A stretch of 64,000 nt of DNA, taken from positions 1 to 64,000 of the forward strand of contig NZ_JAEKEZ010000014.1 of assembly GCF_016650815.1 (NCBI RefSeq), in the 5' to 3' direction. The stretch comes from Pseudomonas sp. TH31 (lineage in GTDB: Bacteria; Pseudomonadota; Gammaproteobacteria; Pseudomonadales; Pseudomonadaceae). Shown here piece after piece: positions 49,846 to 57,608 of the stretch (position 1 is the stretch's first letter; each line of letters starts with the position of its first letter). The translations under genes were made by a program, and so were the position numbers. A model generated the notes under the pieces. The model did not search any database. It was not told the DNA's origin and saw only the letters and a list, made by a program, of their open reading frames with translations.

Positions 49846-51071
49846 TGAAGCGCGTCGTCGTCACCGGCATGGCCGGCATCACCTCACTGGGCAGCGATTG
49901 GGAGACCATTGCCGCCAACTTCAAGGCCAATCGCAGCGGCATCCGCCGAATGGACGAGTGGGATCGCTTTACCGAACTCAACACCCGCCTCGCCGGGCCG
50001 ATCGACGACTTCAAAGTGCCAAGCCACTGGACCCGCAAACAACTGCGCAGCATGGGTCGCGTCTCGCGCCTGGCGGTCGGTGCCGCAGAACAGGCGCTGG
50101 CCGACGCCGGGCTGCTGGGCGACGCATCGATCAAGGACGGACGCATGGGCGTCGCCTGCGGTTCGTCCACCGGCAGCACCGACGAGATCAAGGCATTCGG
50201 CAATATGCTGCTCAACTCGGTGGCCGAAGGCTTGAACGCCAACTCGTACGTGCGGATGATGCCGCACACCACCGCGGCCAATATCAGCATCTTCTTCGGC
50301 CTCACCGGCCGGCTGATTCCGACGTCCAGCGCCTGCACCAGCGGCAGTCAGGGCATCGGCTACGCCTACGAGTCGATCAAGTTCGGTCGCCTGCCGCTGA
50401 TGCTGGCCGGCGGCGCCGAAGAACTGTGCCCGACCGAAGCCATGGTGTTCGACGCGCTCTACGCCACCAGCCTGAAAAACGATGCACCGCAAACCAGCCC
50501 GCGGCCTTACGACAAGGGTCGTGATGGCCTGGTGATCGGTGAAGGCGGCGGCATGCTGGTGCTCGAAGAACTCGAACACGCCCTGGCCCGTGGCGCACAC
50601 ATCCATGCCGAACTCGTCGGCTTCGGCAGCAACGCCGACGGCCAACACACCACGCGCCCCGAGCAAGCGACCATGCGCCGGGCCATGGAACTGGCGCTGG
50701 AAGACGCCGGGCTGCAACCGTCGGACATCGGCTACGTCAACGGTCACGGCACCGCCACAGAACAGGGCGACATCGCCGAAACACAGGCCACCCGTTCGTT
50801 GTTCGGCGAGCACATGCCCATCAGTTCGCAGAAGAGCTTCCTCGGCCACACCCTCGGGGCCTGCGGTGCGCTGGAATCCTGGTTCAGCATCGAAATGATG
50901 AACCGCGACCTCTACGTGCACACCTTCAACCTCGACGAGGTCGACCCGCACTGCGGCAAGCTCGACTACCTGCGCGGCGAATTCCGGCAGATGAGCAACC
51001 AATACGTGATGAACAACAACTTCGCGTTTGGCGGTGTGAATACTTCGCTGATTTTTCGGCGGTGGTCGTAA
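49845..51071 (+). CDS. Beta-ketoacyl-ACP synthase II-type (FabF-like), ketosynthase 2, last gene of the operon
   Basis: 408 aa from the ATG at 49845. Cys164 (SSACTSGSQG), His301 (HGTATEQG) and His335 (LGHTLGACG) form the triad. It probably works with the chain length factor for elongation. A decayed copy of its 3' end lies 5.7 kb away at 56671-56786, so the island that follows is bracketed by ketosynthase sequence. Confidence 0.93.
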   Translation: MKRVVVTGMAGITSLGSDWETIAANFKANRSGIRRMDEWDRFTELNTRLAGPIDDFKVPSHWTRKQLRSMGRVSRLAVGAAEQALADAGLLGDASIKDGRMGVACGSSTGSTDEIKAFGNMLLNSVAEGLNANSYVRMMPHTTAANISIFFGLTGRLIPTSSACTSGSQGIGYAYESIKFGRLPLMLAGGAEELCPTEAMVFDALYATSLKNDAPQTSPRPYDKGRDGLVIGEGGGMLVLEELEHALARGAHIHAELVGFGSNADGQHTTRPEQATMRRAMELALEDAGLQPSDIGYVNGHGTATEQGDIAETQATRSLFGEHMPISSQKSFLGHTLGACGALESWFSIEMMNRDLYVHTFNLDEVDPHCGKLDYLRGEFRQMSNQYVMNNNFAFGGVNTSLIFRRWS

Positions 51072-51103
51072 GCACGCGGCCTGACTCTTGGTCGGCCTCA
51101 TTC

Positions 51104-51151
51104 AGGCAGGGCGCAGATCAGCAGGGTGGCGGCAGCGGCGGTTTTCTTGGA
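51104..51151 (-). pseudogene. Inverted 5' fragment of an excinuclease-like secreted-protein gene
   Basis: Read on the minus strand these 48 bp (CCAAGAAAACCGCCGCTGCC ... TGCGCCCTGCC) match the signal-peptide region of the gene at 56817 with only about four differences. They encode KKTAAAATLLICALP versus KKLAAAATLLICALP. It is a broken third family member, or a piece of that gene, turned around by rearrangement. Confidence 0.75.
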
Positions 51152-51155
51152 GCGT

Positions 51156-51320
51156 ATCCCCGACGAAACCACCCTCCTCAACTTCCGTCGCCTGCTGGAA
51201 AAACACCAGTTGGCGACTGGGATTCCGGGCGTGATCAATGGCTCCCTGGGTGATCGCGGCCTGGCGCTGCGCCAGGGAACCATCGTCGATGCCACGCTAA
51301 TTCAGGCACCGAGCTCGACC
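51156..51320 (+). mobile_element. IS5-family transposase remnant
   Basis: About 55 codons encode IPDETTLLNFRRLLEKHQLA ... GDRGLALRQGTIVDATLIQAPSST, an internal stretch of IS5-type DDE transposases. Both ends are missing and no inverted repeats were found. It joins directly to the left end of the 1-kb repeat at 51322. Confidence 0.8.
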
Positions 51321-51321
51321 C

Positions 51322-51361
51322 ATTTATACTGGCTATTCTGAACCTCATTATTAGCGACCAT
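51322..51361 (-). pseudogene. Truncated 5' end of a VUT transporter gene
   Basis: An ATG at 51361 opens MVANNEVQNSQYK, the same first residues as the transporter at 54159 (MVANNEVQNSKYK), then runs into IS5-remnant DNA. It shows that copy 1 once carried the same regulator-transporter pair. Confidence 0.8.
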
Positions 51362-51953
51362 TAAACCGCTCTTCCACGATATCCCCTACAAGACGAATCA
51401 CATCAGAATCAAAACAAGATTCATTAGTGACAAATAGCTTTTTTGTTGTTTTATCGTACACAAGCTTCTCTTTTCCACTACCCGACAAACCTCTCTTTAC
51501 AATCAATAAATCTCCTGCCTCATTGACACCAGCGATATCATTCTGCAGAAGCACTCCGATTAAATTACGGGCTGTACCGAAGAAATAAGTCAGCGGATGG
51601 GTTGCGACCAGCTCACCAATCCTTTTGTCAAAATTCTGCAAAAGCAAACTCTCCTTAATGACGGGGACAGCCGCCGGATTCATATTGCCCTGCAAAGAAA
51701 CGCTGCTTTCTATGATTTCCCTTTCTTCAAAATCAACTGTCTCTATCTCCTTATAAGACACACCGAAAAAGTCAGAAATCTTGCGGATGGTGGATTGCTG
51801 AACATTGACAACTCTTCCCTCCAGAATATTATAGATAGTCGTTCTGGTTAAACCACTGGCATTGCACAAAGACAGCTGCGTTTCCTTGCGACTTTTTATC
51901 AAATACTTAATATTATTTTTTAACCTTTCAGTCTTTTCTCGCTTGAATATCAC
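51351..51953 (-). CDS. XRE-family transcriptional regulator, copy 1
   Basis: 200 aa from a GTG at 51953, chosen because copy 2 only opens at the matching codon; a TTG at 51983 would add 10 residues. Residues about 8-55 form a Cro/CI helix-turn-helix (TQLSLCNASGLTRTTIYNILEGR). The C-terminal ~110 residues include AGDLLIVKRGLSGSGKEKLVYD, which faintly recalls S24/LexA-type sensor folds; that is weak. Codon use is AT-rich. It is divergent from queC, so it may control it. Confidence 0.82.
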   Translation of the reverse strand: MIFKREKTERLKNNIKYLIKSRKETQLSLCNASGLTRTTIYNILEGRVVNVQQSTIRKISDFFGVSYKEIETVDFEEREIIESSVSLQGNMNPAAVPVIKESLLLQNFDKRIGELVATHPLTYFFGTARNLIGVLLQNDIAGVNEAGDLLIVKRGLSGSGKEKLVYDKTTKKLFVTNESCFDSDVIRLVGDIVEERFNGR

Positions 51954-52487
51954 ATACTTACCATTGTTTGCAGTTACAACCAACCATACGCTTTGACTGA
52001 ATGGCTACAGAAGTGGTTTTTTTGTCAGGCCAGCACCTTACGCACGACGGCACGCTGCAAAGCAATATCGCAAACACACCAGACAACCGTCAAATATTGT
52101 TTCCTGCCGCTATTCCCCCATCAAATCCTACAGATAAAACCTACTTACACAGGGAATATTTCTTACATACAAATAGGAAAGTTATTAAGGGCACAGCCTA
52201 CAAGTTCAAATGTCAATCAATCACATATATATTAAATTACTTGGTTGAGTATGAGTTTCCCGATAATAATTCTGCCATTTTGTCAACTCACGCATTGCCC
52301 CCAACCCATTCTGACTGCTGGCATAGGACCAACTTTTTTTAATCTATATAGGGTGTTTGGACTCGGTCACTTATTACGTGCCGGCTCACCGCCAACTCCC
52401 AGCAACGAAACGATAAAAACGGAAGCGAAGTACGCAATTTCAGAAACGTCCCACAGCGAGAATTTTAACTTCGCGATAGACTCAATA

Positions 52488-52505
52488 CCCCGTGACACAT
52501 CGGGG
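52488..52505 (+). promoter_or_regulatory. CCCCG/CGGGG hairpin just upstream of queC
   Basis: A 5-bp GC stem with an 8-nt loop (TGACACAT) lies 22 bp before the queC ATG and just before its AAGGAAG ribosome site. It could modulate translation. It does not match the preQ1 riboswitch consensus as I know it. Confidence 0.35.
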
Positions 52506-52527
52506 GCATCCCAAGGAAGAACGAACC

Positions 52528-53223
52528 ATGACTAAAAAGGCCGTTATCGTTTTCAGCGGTGGGCAAGACTCCACCACCTGTTTGATCCATGCGTTACCGC
52601 TCTACGATGAAATTCACTGTATTACGTTTGACTATGGCCAGCGCCACCGCGCAGAAATTGAGGTAGCGCAGCAGCTTTCCAAAGAGCTGGGTGTGGCAGT
52701 GCATAAGGTACTGGACACCACGCTGTTGAATGAGTTGGCTATCAGCAGTTTGACGCGGGACAACATCCCGGTCCCAAGCGCCAACAGTTCCGAAGAAAGC
52801 GTACCCAACACTTTCGTACCCGGTAGGAATATTCTATTTTTAACCTTGGCGTCTATTTATGCCTATCAAGTTCAGGCCGAGGCTATCATCACGGGTATTT
52901 GTGAAACAGAGTGCTCTGGCTACCCCGATTGCGGCGATGAATTTGTGAAAAATTTAAATAACTCCATCGAATTGGGCATGGACTATAAGTTACGTATTGA
53001 AGCTCCGCTTATGCAGCTGAACAAGGCGGAAACCTGGGCCTTGGCTGATCACCATAATCAGCTGGACTTGATTCGTTACCACACACTGACTTGTTATAAC
53101 GGCATAAAGGGAAGCGGATGCGGCAACTGTGACTCTTGCAGTCTTCGTGCAAAAGGATTGAATGAGTTTCTGGAAAACAGAGCAGATACGATGAACAACC
53201 TGAAAATAAAACTGGAACTGTAA
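52528..53223 (+). CDS. queC: 7-cyano-7-deazaguanine (preQ0) synthase, accessory copy
   Basis: 231 aa from the ATG at 52528 behind AAGGAAG. The PP-loop SGGQDSTTC is at residues 10-18 and the zinc site is Cys189, Cys198, Cys201 and Cys204. QueC converts 7-carboxy-7-deazaguanine to preQ0 with ATP and ammonia for queuosine. No queD, queE or folE is nearby, and base use is more AT-rich than the polyene genes, so this looks like a transferred second copy. It is convergent with the preQ0-type transporter gene. Confidence 0.92.
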   Translation: MTKKAVIVFSGGQDSTTCLIHALPLYDEIHCITFDYGQRHRAEIEVAQQLSKELGVAVHKVLDTTLLNELAISSLTRDNIPVPSANSSEESVPNTFVPGRNILFLTLASIYAYQVQAEAIITGICETECSGYPDCGDEFVKNLNNSIELGMDYKLRIEAPLMQLNKAETWALADHHNQLDLIRYHTLTCYNGIKGSGCGNCDSCSLRAKGLNEFLENRADTMNNLKIKLEL

Positions 53224-53244
53224 ATCCACCCGTTATAGGGGCGA

Positions 53245-53273
53245 GGATGAATAGATCCAAAATCTATTCATCC
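53245..53273. terminator. Perfect 12-bp hairpin between convergent queC and transporter genes
   Basis: GGATGAATAGAT and ATCTATTCATCC surround CCAAA, 21 bp after the queC stop and 8 bp from the transporter stop. A clear T run is missing, so termination strength is uncertain. Confidence 0.6.
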
Positions 53274-53280
53274 CCTAACC

Positions 53281-54159
53281 TTAGGCCGCCGGGGCTGCAG
53301 CTATATACCTCTTAAATAATGACCTTGCTCCATAGGCTGGAAAAACGTTAAACACGGCGAAGCACATTTTTATAGCGATTTGAGCGTAAACCATATTAAG
53401 TATTTCACTACTTCCCATCACACTGTAAAACGCAATATAACAAAAAAGAAAGCTGTCTATTATTACCGCAAAAAACGTACTGAAAAACACTCGAATAAAT
53501 AGAAACCTCGAATTTGTTAGTTCTTTTATCCTACAAAGCAAATATGAATTTACGTACTCAGAGAATAGGAAAGAAACTGATGACGCCACTAATACAGACG
53601 AAACCTGGGTAACGACCTCAACATAGGCCGAATTTAGTTTCCAATCAGGCAACTCAGGGAGATAAGTGACTGCATTCAGCAACATGACAATCAAAGCGTT
53701 ACCTGCAAAAGCGAACAACAGCGCTTTCCTTGCGAGTCTAAGCCCATAAGTCTCGTTCAATAAATCAACTACCAAAAATGTCAATGGGTAAAGAAAAACG
53801 GCAGGCGGAACGACAAGATCGAGAGTGTTCAAATAAACAAGCTTTGTCGCAGCAATATTCGAAAAAACATAAAGTGCGAAAAGCAGCAAACTCAAAGCTA
53901 CATAAATCATCCAAGATCGCTCATTGCGATCATTTATTTCATACGTAGTTAACGCAGAGCACCCCGAATAATACTTCCTACAAATGACCTTTATTTCCGC
54001 AATACTTAAATTATCTATCACTTCACTTTTCAGCAACTCACCGAGCTTCACCTTAATGATTCTACCTGTAGACACAATCATAACAACAGCAAGGCTTTTA
54101 TTATTTTCGAACCCCAATAATTTATACTTACTATTCTGAACTTCATTATTAGCGACCAT
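53281..54159 (-). CDS. Queuosine precursor transporter, VUT/YhhQ family, with N-terminal extension
   Basis: 292 aa. Residues about 87-285 hold six or so membrane helices with the VUT-family run (YVFSNIAATKLVYL, PLTFLVVDLLNETYG, SEYVNSYLLCRIKEL). E. coli YhhQ imports preQ0 and preQ1. An additional ~85-residue soluble N-terminus (KYKLLGFENNKSLAVVMIVS ... ICRKYYSGCSALTTYEINDR) is not part of the usual family length. Its ATG lies 11 nt inside the end of the XRE gene, so the two are co-translated. Confidence 0.85.
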   Translation of the reverse strand: MVANNEVQNSKYKLLGFENNKSLAVVMIVSTGRIIKVKLGELLKSEVIDNLSIAEIKVICRKYYSGCSALTTYEINDRNERSWMIYVALSLLLFALYVFSNIAATKLVYLNTLDLVVPPAVFLYPLTFLVVDLLNETYGLRLARKALLFAFAGNALIVMLLNAVTYLPELPDWKLNSAYVEVVTQVSSVLVASSVSFLFSEYVNSYLLCRIKELTNSRFLFIRVFFSTFFAVIIDSFLFCYIAFYSVMGSSEILNMVYAQIAIKMCFAVFNVFPAYGARSLFKRYIAAAPAA

Positions 54160-55140
54160 TAAACCTCTCCTCCATGATATCCCCTATAAGACGAATCACA
54201 TCAGAATCAAAATAAGACTCATTAGTGACAAATAGCGTTTTTGTTGTTTTATCGTACACAAGCTTCTCTCTCCCGCTACTCGACAACCCTTTCTTTACAA
54301 TCAATAAATCTCCGGCCTCATTCACACCGCTGATATCGTTCTCCAGTAGCACTCCGATTAAATTACAGGCTGTACCGAAGAAATAAGTCAGCGGATGGGT
54401 TGCGACCAGCTCGCCAATCCTCTTGTCAAGACTCTGCACAAGCAAACTCTCCTTAATGACGGGGACAGCCGCCGGATTCATATTGCCCTGCAAAGAAACG
54501 CTGCTTTCTATGATTTCCCTTTCTTCAAAATCAACTGTCTCTATCTCCTTATAAGACACACCGAAAAAGTCAGAAATCTTGCGGATGGTGGATTGCTGAA
54601 CATTGACAACTCTTCCCTCCAGAATGTTATAGATAGTCGTTCTGGTTAAACCACTGGCATTGCACAAAGACAGCTGCGTTTCCCCGCGACTCTTTATCAA
54701 ATACTTAATATTATTCTTTAATCTTTCAGTCTTCTCTCGCTTGAACATCAAATACTTACCATTGTTTGCAGTTACAACAAACCATACGCTTTGACTGAAT
54801 GGCTACAGAAGTGACTTTTGCCAGGCCAGCGCCTTACGCACGACGGCACGCTGCAAAACAATATCGCAAACACACCAAACAACCGTCAAATATTGTTTCG
54901 CACCGCTATTCCCCTATTAAATCCTACAGATAAAACCTACTTATATTGGCGATATTTCTTACATAGAAATCGGAAGCTTATTAAGGCCACAGCTTACAAA
55001 ATAAAATATTAATCAAACAATTTCCCATATGTTAAATTATTTGATTAAATCTGAACTCCCCGATAACAACTCTACCGTTCTGTCAACTCACGCATTGCCG
55101 CCAACCCATTCTGATTGCTGGCATAGGACTGACTTTTTTA
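54120..55140. repeat. 1.02-kb direct repeat, copy 2
   Basis: It pairs with 51322-52341. Here the transporter continues past the repeat, so this copy is the complete one. The 408-bp gap 54752-55159 is the leader of this repeat plus a short ribosome-site region for the next gene. Small ORFs in the leader are not conserved between the copies. Confidence 0.9.
54149..54751 (-). CDS. XRE-family transcriptional regulator, copy 2
   Basis: 200 aa opening TTG-ATG at 54751/54748 (MFKREKTERLKNNIKYLIKS). It differs from copy 1 at only about a dozen residues, mostly in the C-terminal half (for example LLVQSLDKR versus LLLQNFDKR), while the HTH is almost unchanged. Both copies therefore probably bind the same operator. 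It is the first gene of a two-gene unit with the VUT transporter. Confidence 0.85.
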   Translation of the reverse strand: MMFKREKTERLKNNIKYLIKSRGETQLSLCNASGLTRTTIYNILEGRVVNVQQSTIRKISDFFGVSYKEIETVDFEEREIIESSVSLQGNMNPAAVPVIKESLLVQSLDKRIGELVATHPLTYFFGTACNLIGVLLENDISGVNEAGDLLIVKKGLSSSGREKLVYDKTTKTLFVTNESYFDSDVIRLIGDIMEERFNGR

Positions 55141-55159
55141 TCTTGCACGGAGCTCCGAC

Positions 55160-55492
55160 ATGAAAAAGACCACCCCCAACTCCCCGCAATCACCCGATGC
55201 TTCAGCCGACGACGATATCGATTCATCCAAACTATCCGATCCCATCAGCCACTTTTTCACCCTCCACCCCAACATCGACACGCTTTCGCTGCTCGCCCAA
55301 ACCTGTGAAACACTGGCCTCGCTCAACGTCATGAGCACCAACCTTGCCCGCGGTCTCGAAAGTCCTCATCGCAACGTCGCACTGGCGATCCAGCAGTTGG
55401 CGGAGCTGGCCGAGCTGCTGATCAACCGGGCGCTGGACAACCTGGACCCACCCGCCGGGTTAGCTGAGACGCCCTCCGATAGTGCCCGCTGA
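55160..55492 (+). CDS. DUF6124-type small protein
   Basis: 110 aa, starting MKKTTPNSPQSPDASADDD behind CGGAG. The helical core NIDTLSLLAQTCETLASLNV ... LAIQQLAELAELLINRALD is the pattern of a Pseudomonas-restricted family (formerly DUF3077) of unknown function. Its GC-rich codon use matches the chromosome rather than the preceding AT-rich cassette. Confidence 0.8.
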   Translation: MKKTTPNSPQSPDASADDDIDSSKLSDPISHFFTLHPNIDTLSLLAQTCETLASLNVMSTNLARGLESPHRNVALAIQQLAELAELLINRALDNLDPPAGLAETPSDSAR

Positions 55493-55504
55493 GCAGTGCC
55501 GAGC

Positions 55505-55592
55505 TCACCGCTCCAGGGACTTGAGGCGTGCGGTGATATTGGAGCGCACGGTGCAGCAACTCGGCGACGCGCGCGATGCTGGCGAAGTCGTA
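55505..55592 (-). pseudogene. Decayed LysR-type helix-turn-helix remnant
   Basis: Read on the minus strand, two frames together give DFASIARVAELLH and CSNITARLKSLER, the recognition-helix region of LysR regulators, with a frameshift between and a stop. It lies in the 249-bp gap between the DUF6124 gene and the next gene. No other part of a LysR gene is present. Confidence 0.5.
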
Positions 55593-55741
55593 AACCGGCG
55601 GGAACCTATGCAGTCAGGCCAATTCAATGGCTCACGCCGAGTGATGGCTTAGATCAGTTCAAGTCGCTTGCAGTGATGGTACCGGCGCACGTTGCTGTGA
55701 AGCCCTGGCCCTTTCATATCCCTCGATATGCTGGAGTTTGT

Positions 55742-56509
55742 ATGGCGTTGATTATGCGAAAAATCCAGTCCCTCGCCGAAAGCGTGTTCACCCATAACGC
55801 CTTGAATAATCTTTTCTACCGACGATGGCTGGCTGGCCCACTCCCCCTCGCCGACGTTGAAGTGTTTGCTCGAAACTACCTGGCCCGCACCACGCGGAGC
55901 TCCCGTAGGGTTGCCCTGCCATTGGTGATCACGGACGACTTGTACGCTCAGCTCGAAATCGCCACAAAACGCTACTCCGAGATGGGCTACGGTAACCCGG
56001 AAAAGACCCATCTCTGCCTGCTGGAAAATTATTTGATCGATCTTCTCAGCCGTCTCGCCGGTCAGCCATACCGCATGGACAAACTCATGGCTTTGCCTGT
56101 GCTGGACAGCAGCCACACGTTTAATCGCGAAAAACTGAGGTTTTACATCGACGGTGACCACGATAATCCGCGCCGTATACTCGGCACGTTGTTGGCTCAG
56201 GAGTGGCTGGCCCATTCGATGCTCAGCCGTTTGTACGAAGGGGCGCGCAACTATAAGCACCTGTATGCCAATAACGACGACTTTCATGAACACTGCGAGT
56301 ATTTTTACATCCACATCGGCGATGCGGAAAAAGAACACAAGATCCAGGCCGTGAATGCCGCCAGCCAGGCATGCACCACCGACCAGCACATCGAGGAAGT
56401 CAGTACAGCGTTCTACCGCTTCCTGATCCTCACCGAGCAGTACTGGGACGGAATAGCCCGTGCCATGCCCAGCGTGCAAAATCGGGTTACATCCAAGGGG
56501 AAGAGTTGA
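55742..56509 (+). CDS. Haem-oxygenase-like di-iron (HDO) protein, C-terminus altered
   Basis: 255 aa from the ATG at 55742 ([16 protein letters not shown]). It is all-helical, with acidic/His pairs typical of the iron-containing redox enzymes that include UndA and [17 protein letters not shown] (78-90), [21 protein letters not shown] (151-171) and [13 protein letters not shown] (188-200). The substrate is unknown. The last residues (VTSKGKS) run into a queC remnant, so the native end is probably lost. Confidence 0.78.
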   Translation: MALIMRKIQSLAESVFTHNALNNLFYRRWLAGPLPLADVEVFARNYLARTTRSSRRVALPLVITDDLYAQLEIATKRYSEMGYGNPEKTHLCLLENYLIDLLSRLAGQPYRMDKLMALPVLDSSHTFNREKLRFYIDGDHDNPRRILGTLLAQEWLAHSMLSRLYEGARNYKHLYANNDDFHEHCEYFYIHIGDAEKEHKIQAVNAASQACTTDQHIEEVSTAFYRFLILTEQYWDGIARAMPSVQNRVTSKGKS

Positions 56510-56665
56510 TTCAGCACCACACCCTGTCTTGTTACAACGGAATAAAAGGCAGTGGATGCGGCAACTGTGACGCGTGCAATCTTCGGGCGAAAAGGACTGA
56601 ATGAGTTTCTTGAAAATAAATCAGCGGTCATGAACCGCCTGAAAGATAAATTGGGATTGAAATAG
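56503..56665 (+). pseudogene. queC: 3' remnant of a second queC
   Basis: It encodes [30 protein letters not shown] and then, after a one-base A insertion (about 56590-56595), [21 protein letters not shown]. The zinc-cysteine motif is intact but the N-terminal three quarters are missing. It differs from the intact copy at many positions, so it came from a different queC allele. Confidence 0.88.
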
Positions 56666-56670
56666 TTTTA

Positions 56671-56786
56671 ACCTCGAGCTCACAGAGGTCGACCCGTTCC
56701 GGCAAAATGCGCCGCCAATACGCAATGAATAACAACGTTGCCTGCGGCGGCGTCAGCACTTCGCGGATCCTGCGTCGCTGGTCGTA
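56671..56786 (+). pseudogene. Decayed 3' end of the FabF-like ketosynthase gene
   Basis: After a deletion near 56695 it reads RRQYAMNNNVACGGVSTSRI LRRWS-stop against NQYVMNNNFAFGGVNTSLIF RRWS-stop in the gene ending at 51071. The upstream piece (about 56671-56694) matches the EVDP region. It marks the right edge of the island. The 307-bp gap 56510-56816 is filled by this and the queC remnant. Confidence 0.85.
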
Positions 56787-56816
56787 ACCGTATTAATCAA
56801 GGTCAAGGAGACCTCC

Positions 56817-57263
56817 ATGCACTTCAAGAAACTCGCCGCTGCCGCCACCCTGCTGATCTGCGCCCTGCCGGCCGTCAGCCAGGCTCGCGACACCACGGTG
56901 TACCTGCCTCTCGACAAAGCCGTTGCCGAGGCCACCCGCACCGGCAAAATCGATGGCAGCGTGAAGTTCTACCTGGCGGGCAACACCCCGGCCGGCAACG
57001 TTACCGTCGTCAGCCCGGGCGCCGTGACCAACAAGAAAACCAACGCCTTCAACAAGACCGACGCAGTGGCCTGCGAATGGGTCGCCCAATCGGCAATCAT
57101 CAGCCTGTTCCAGGCCGCGAAAAACGCCGGGGCGAATGCGGTGACCAACATTGTCAGCTTCTACAAGAGCAACGAGCGTAAAGACACCACGACCTATGAA
57201 TGCCACGCTGGGGCGATCATGGCCGGGGTTGCGTTGAAAGGGGATTTGGCGAAGGTTCAGTAA
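56817..57263 (+). CDS. Small secreted protein of the family often labelled excinuclease
   Basis: 148 aa from the ATG at 56817, with AAGGAG six bases before. A signal peptide (MHFKKLAAAATLLICALPAV, cut after SQA) precedes a ~125-residue domain with TVYLPLDKAVAEATRTGKI DGSVKFYLAGN and two cysteines (ACEW, YECHAG) that could form a disulfide. The excinuclease label in databases has no support in the sequence. Function is unknown. Confidence 0.82.
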   Translation: MHFKKLAAAATLLICALPAVSQARDTTVYLPLDKAVAEATRTGKIDGSVKFYLAGNTPAGNVTVVSPGAVTNKKTNAFNKTDAVACEWVAQSAIISLFQAAKNAGANAVTNIVSFYKSNERKDTTTYECHAGAIMAGVALKGDLAKVQ

Positions 57264-57308
57264 GGACCGTCAGCCAGGACACAGAACCGGAATGCGCAAC
57301 GCATTCCC

Positions 57309-57409
57309 TGTAGGCGCTGCCGAAGGCTCGGGCCGCGATCGGACGATCTTTTGACTTTGCTTTTTAAAGGCAAGATCAAAAGATCGCAGGCTCCGCCAGC
57401 TCCTACAGG
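57309..57409. repeat. Degenerate REP pair
   Basis: Left arm TGTAGGCGCTGCCGAAGGCT with an inserted CGGGC, right arm AGATCGCAGGCTCCGCCAGC. It lies in the 345-bp gap 57264-57608, which otherwise holds only the hairpin below. Confidence 0.65.
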
Positions 57410-57486
57410 GTCAGGGGTTGTGTCTTCTGGCGATCATTGCTGCTACGCACTCAAAACGGGAGCGAGCTCTTCCTCGCCACAACGAC

Positions 57487-57510
57487 AAAGGGCGCCTTTC
57501 GGCGCCCTTT
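57487..57510. terminator. Perfect 10-bp hairpin AAAGGGCGCC/GGCGCCCTTT
   Basis: Tetraloop TTTC with arms ending in AAA/TTT on either side, so it could stop transcription in both directions between the secreted-protein gene and the toxin gene. Confidence 0.65.
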
Positions 57511-57608
57511 CACAAACAGGTTGGCTTGTCATCGCCCTGTACCTGTCCGGCTCTGCGATGGCTGGTCACCCAGGATCCTCAGAGTCTCACAAGCCCCTTT
57601 CGGGAACG

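Larger units (their letters stand above)
51322..52341. repeat. 1.02-kb direct repeat, copy 1 (XRE gene plus its upstream region)
   Basis: It corresponds to 54120-55140 over the whole length. It holds the first 13 codons of the transporter gene, a complete XRE gene and about 390 bp upstream. The XRE part is nearly identical; the upstream part has more substitutions and small indels. The 574-bp gap 51954-52527 consists of this repeat's leader and a unique 186-bp queC leader. Confidence 0.9.

Noticed and set aside
51098..51295. Minus-strand ORF joining the signal-peptide fragment to the antisense of the IS5 piece
   Set aside because: It is a chance join of two remnants; only the 48-bp homologous part has meaning.
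52001..52342. 113-aa plus-strand ORF in the leader of direct repeat copy 1
   Set aside because: In copy 2 the same frame opens differently and stops at 55012, and the differences do not favour synonymous changes, so it is probably not coding.
52342..52527. preQ1 riboswitch before queC
   Set aside because: The leader has a small GC hairpin but lacks the C-rich loop and A-rich tail of preQ1-I, and no preQ1-II-like fold was recognised.
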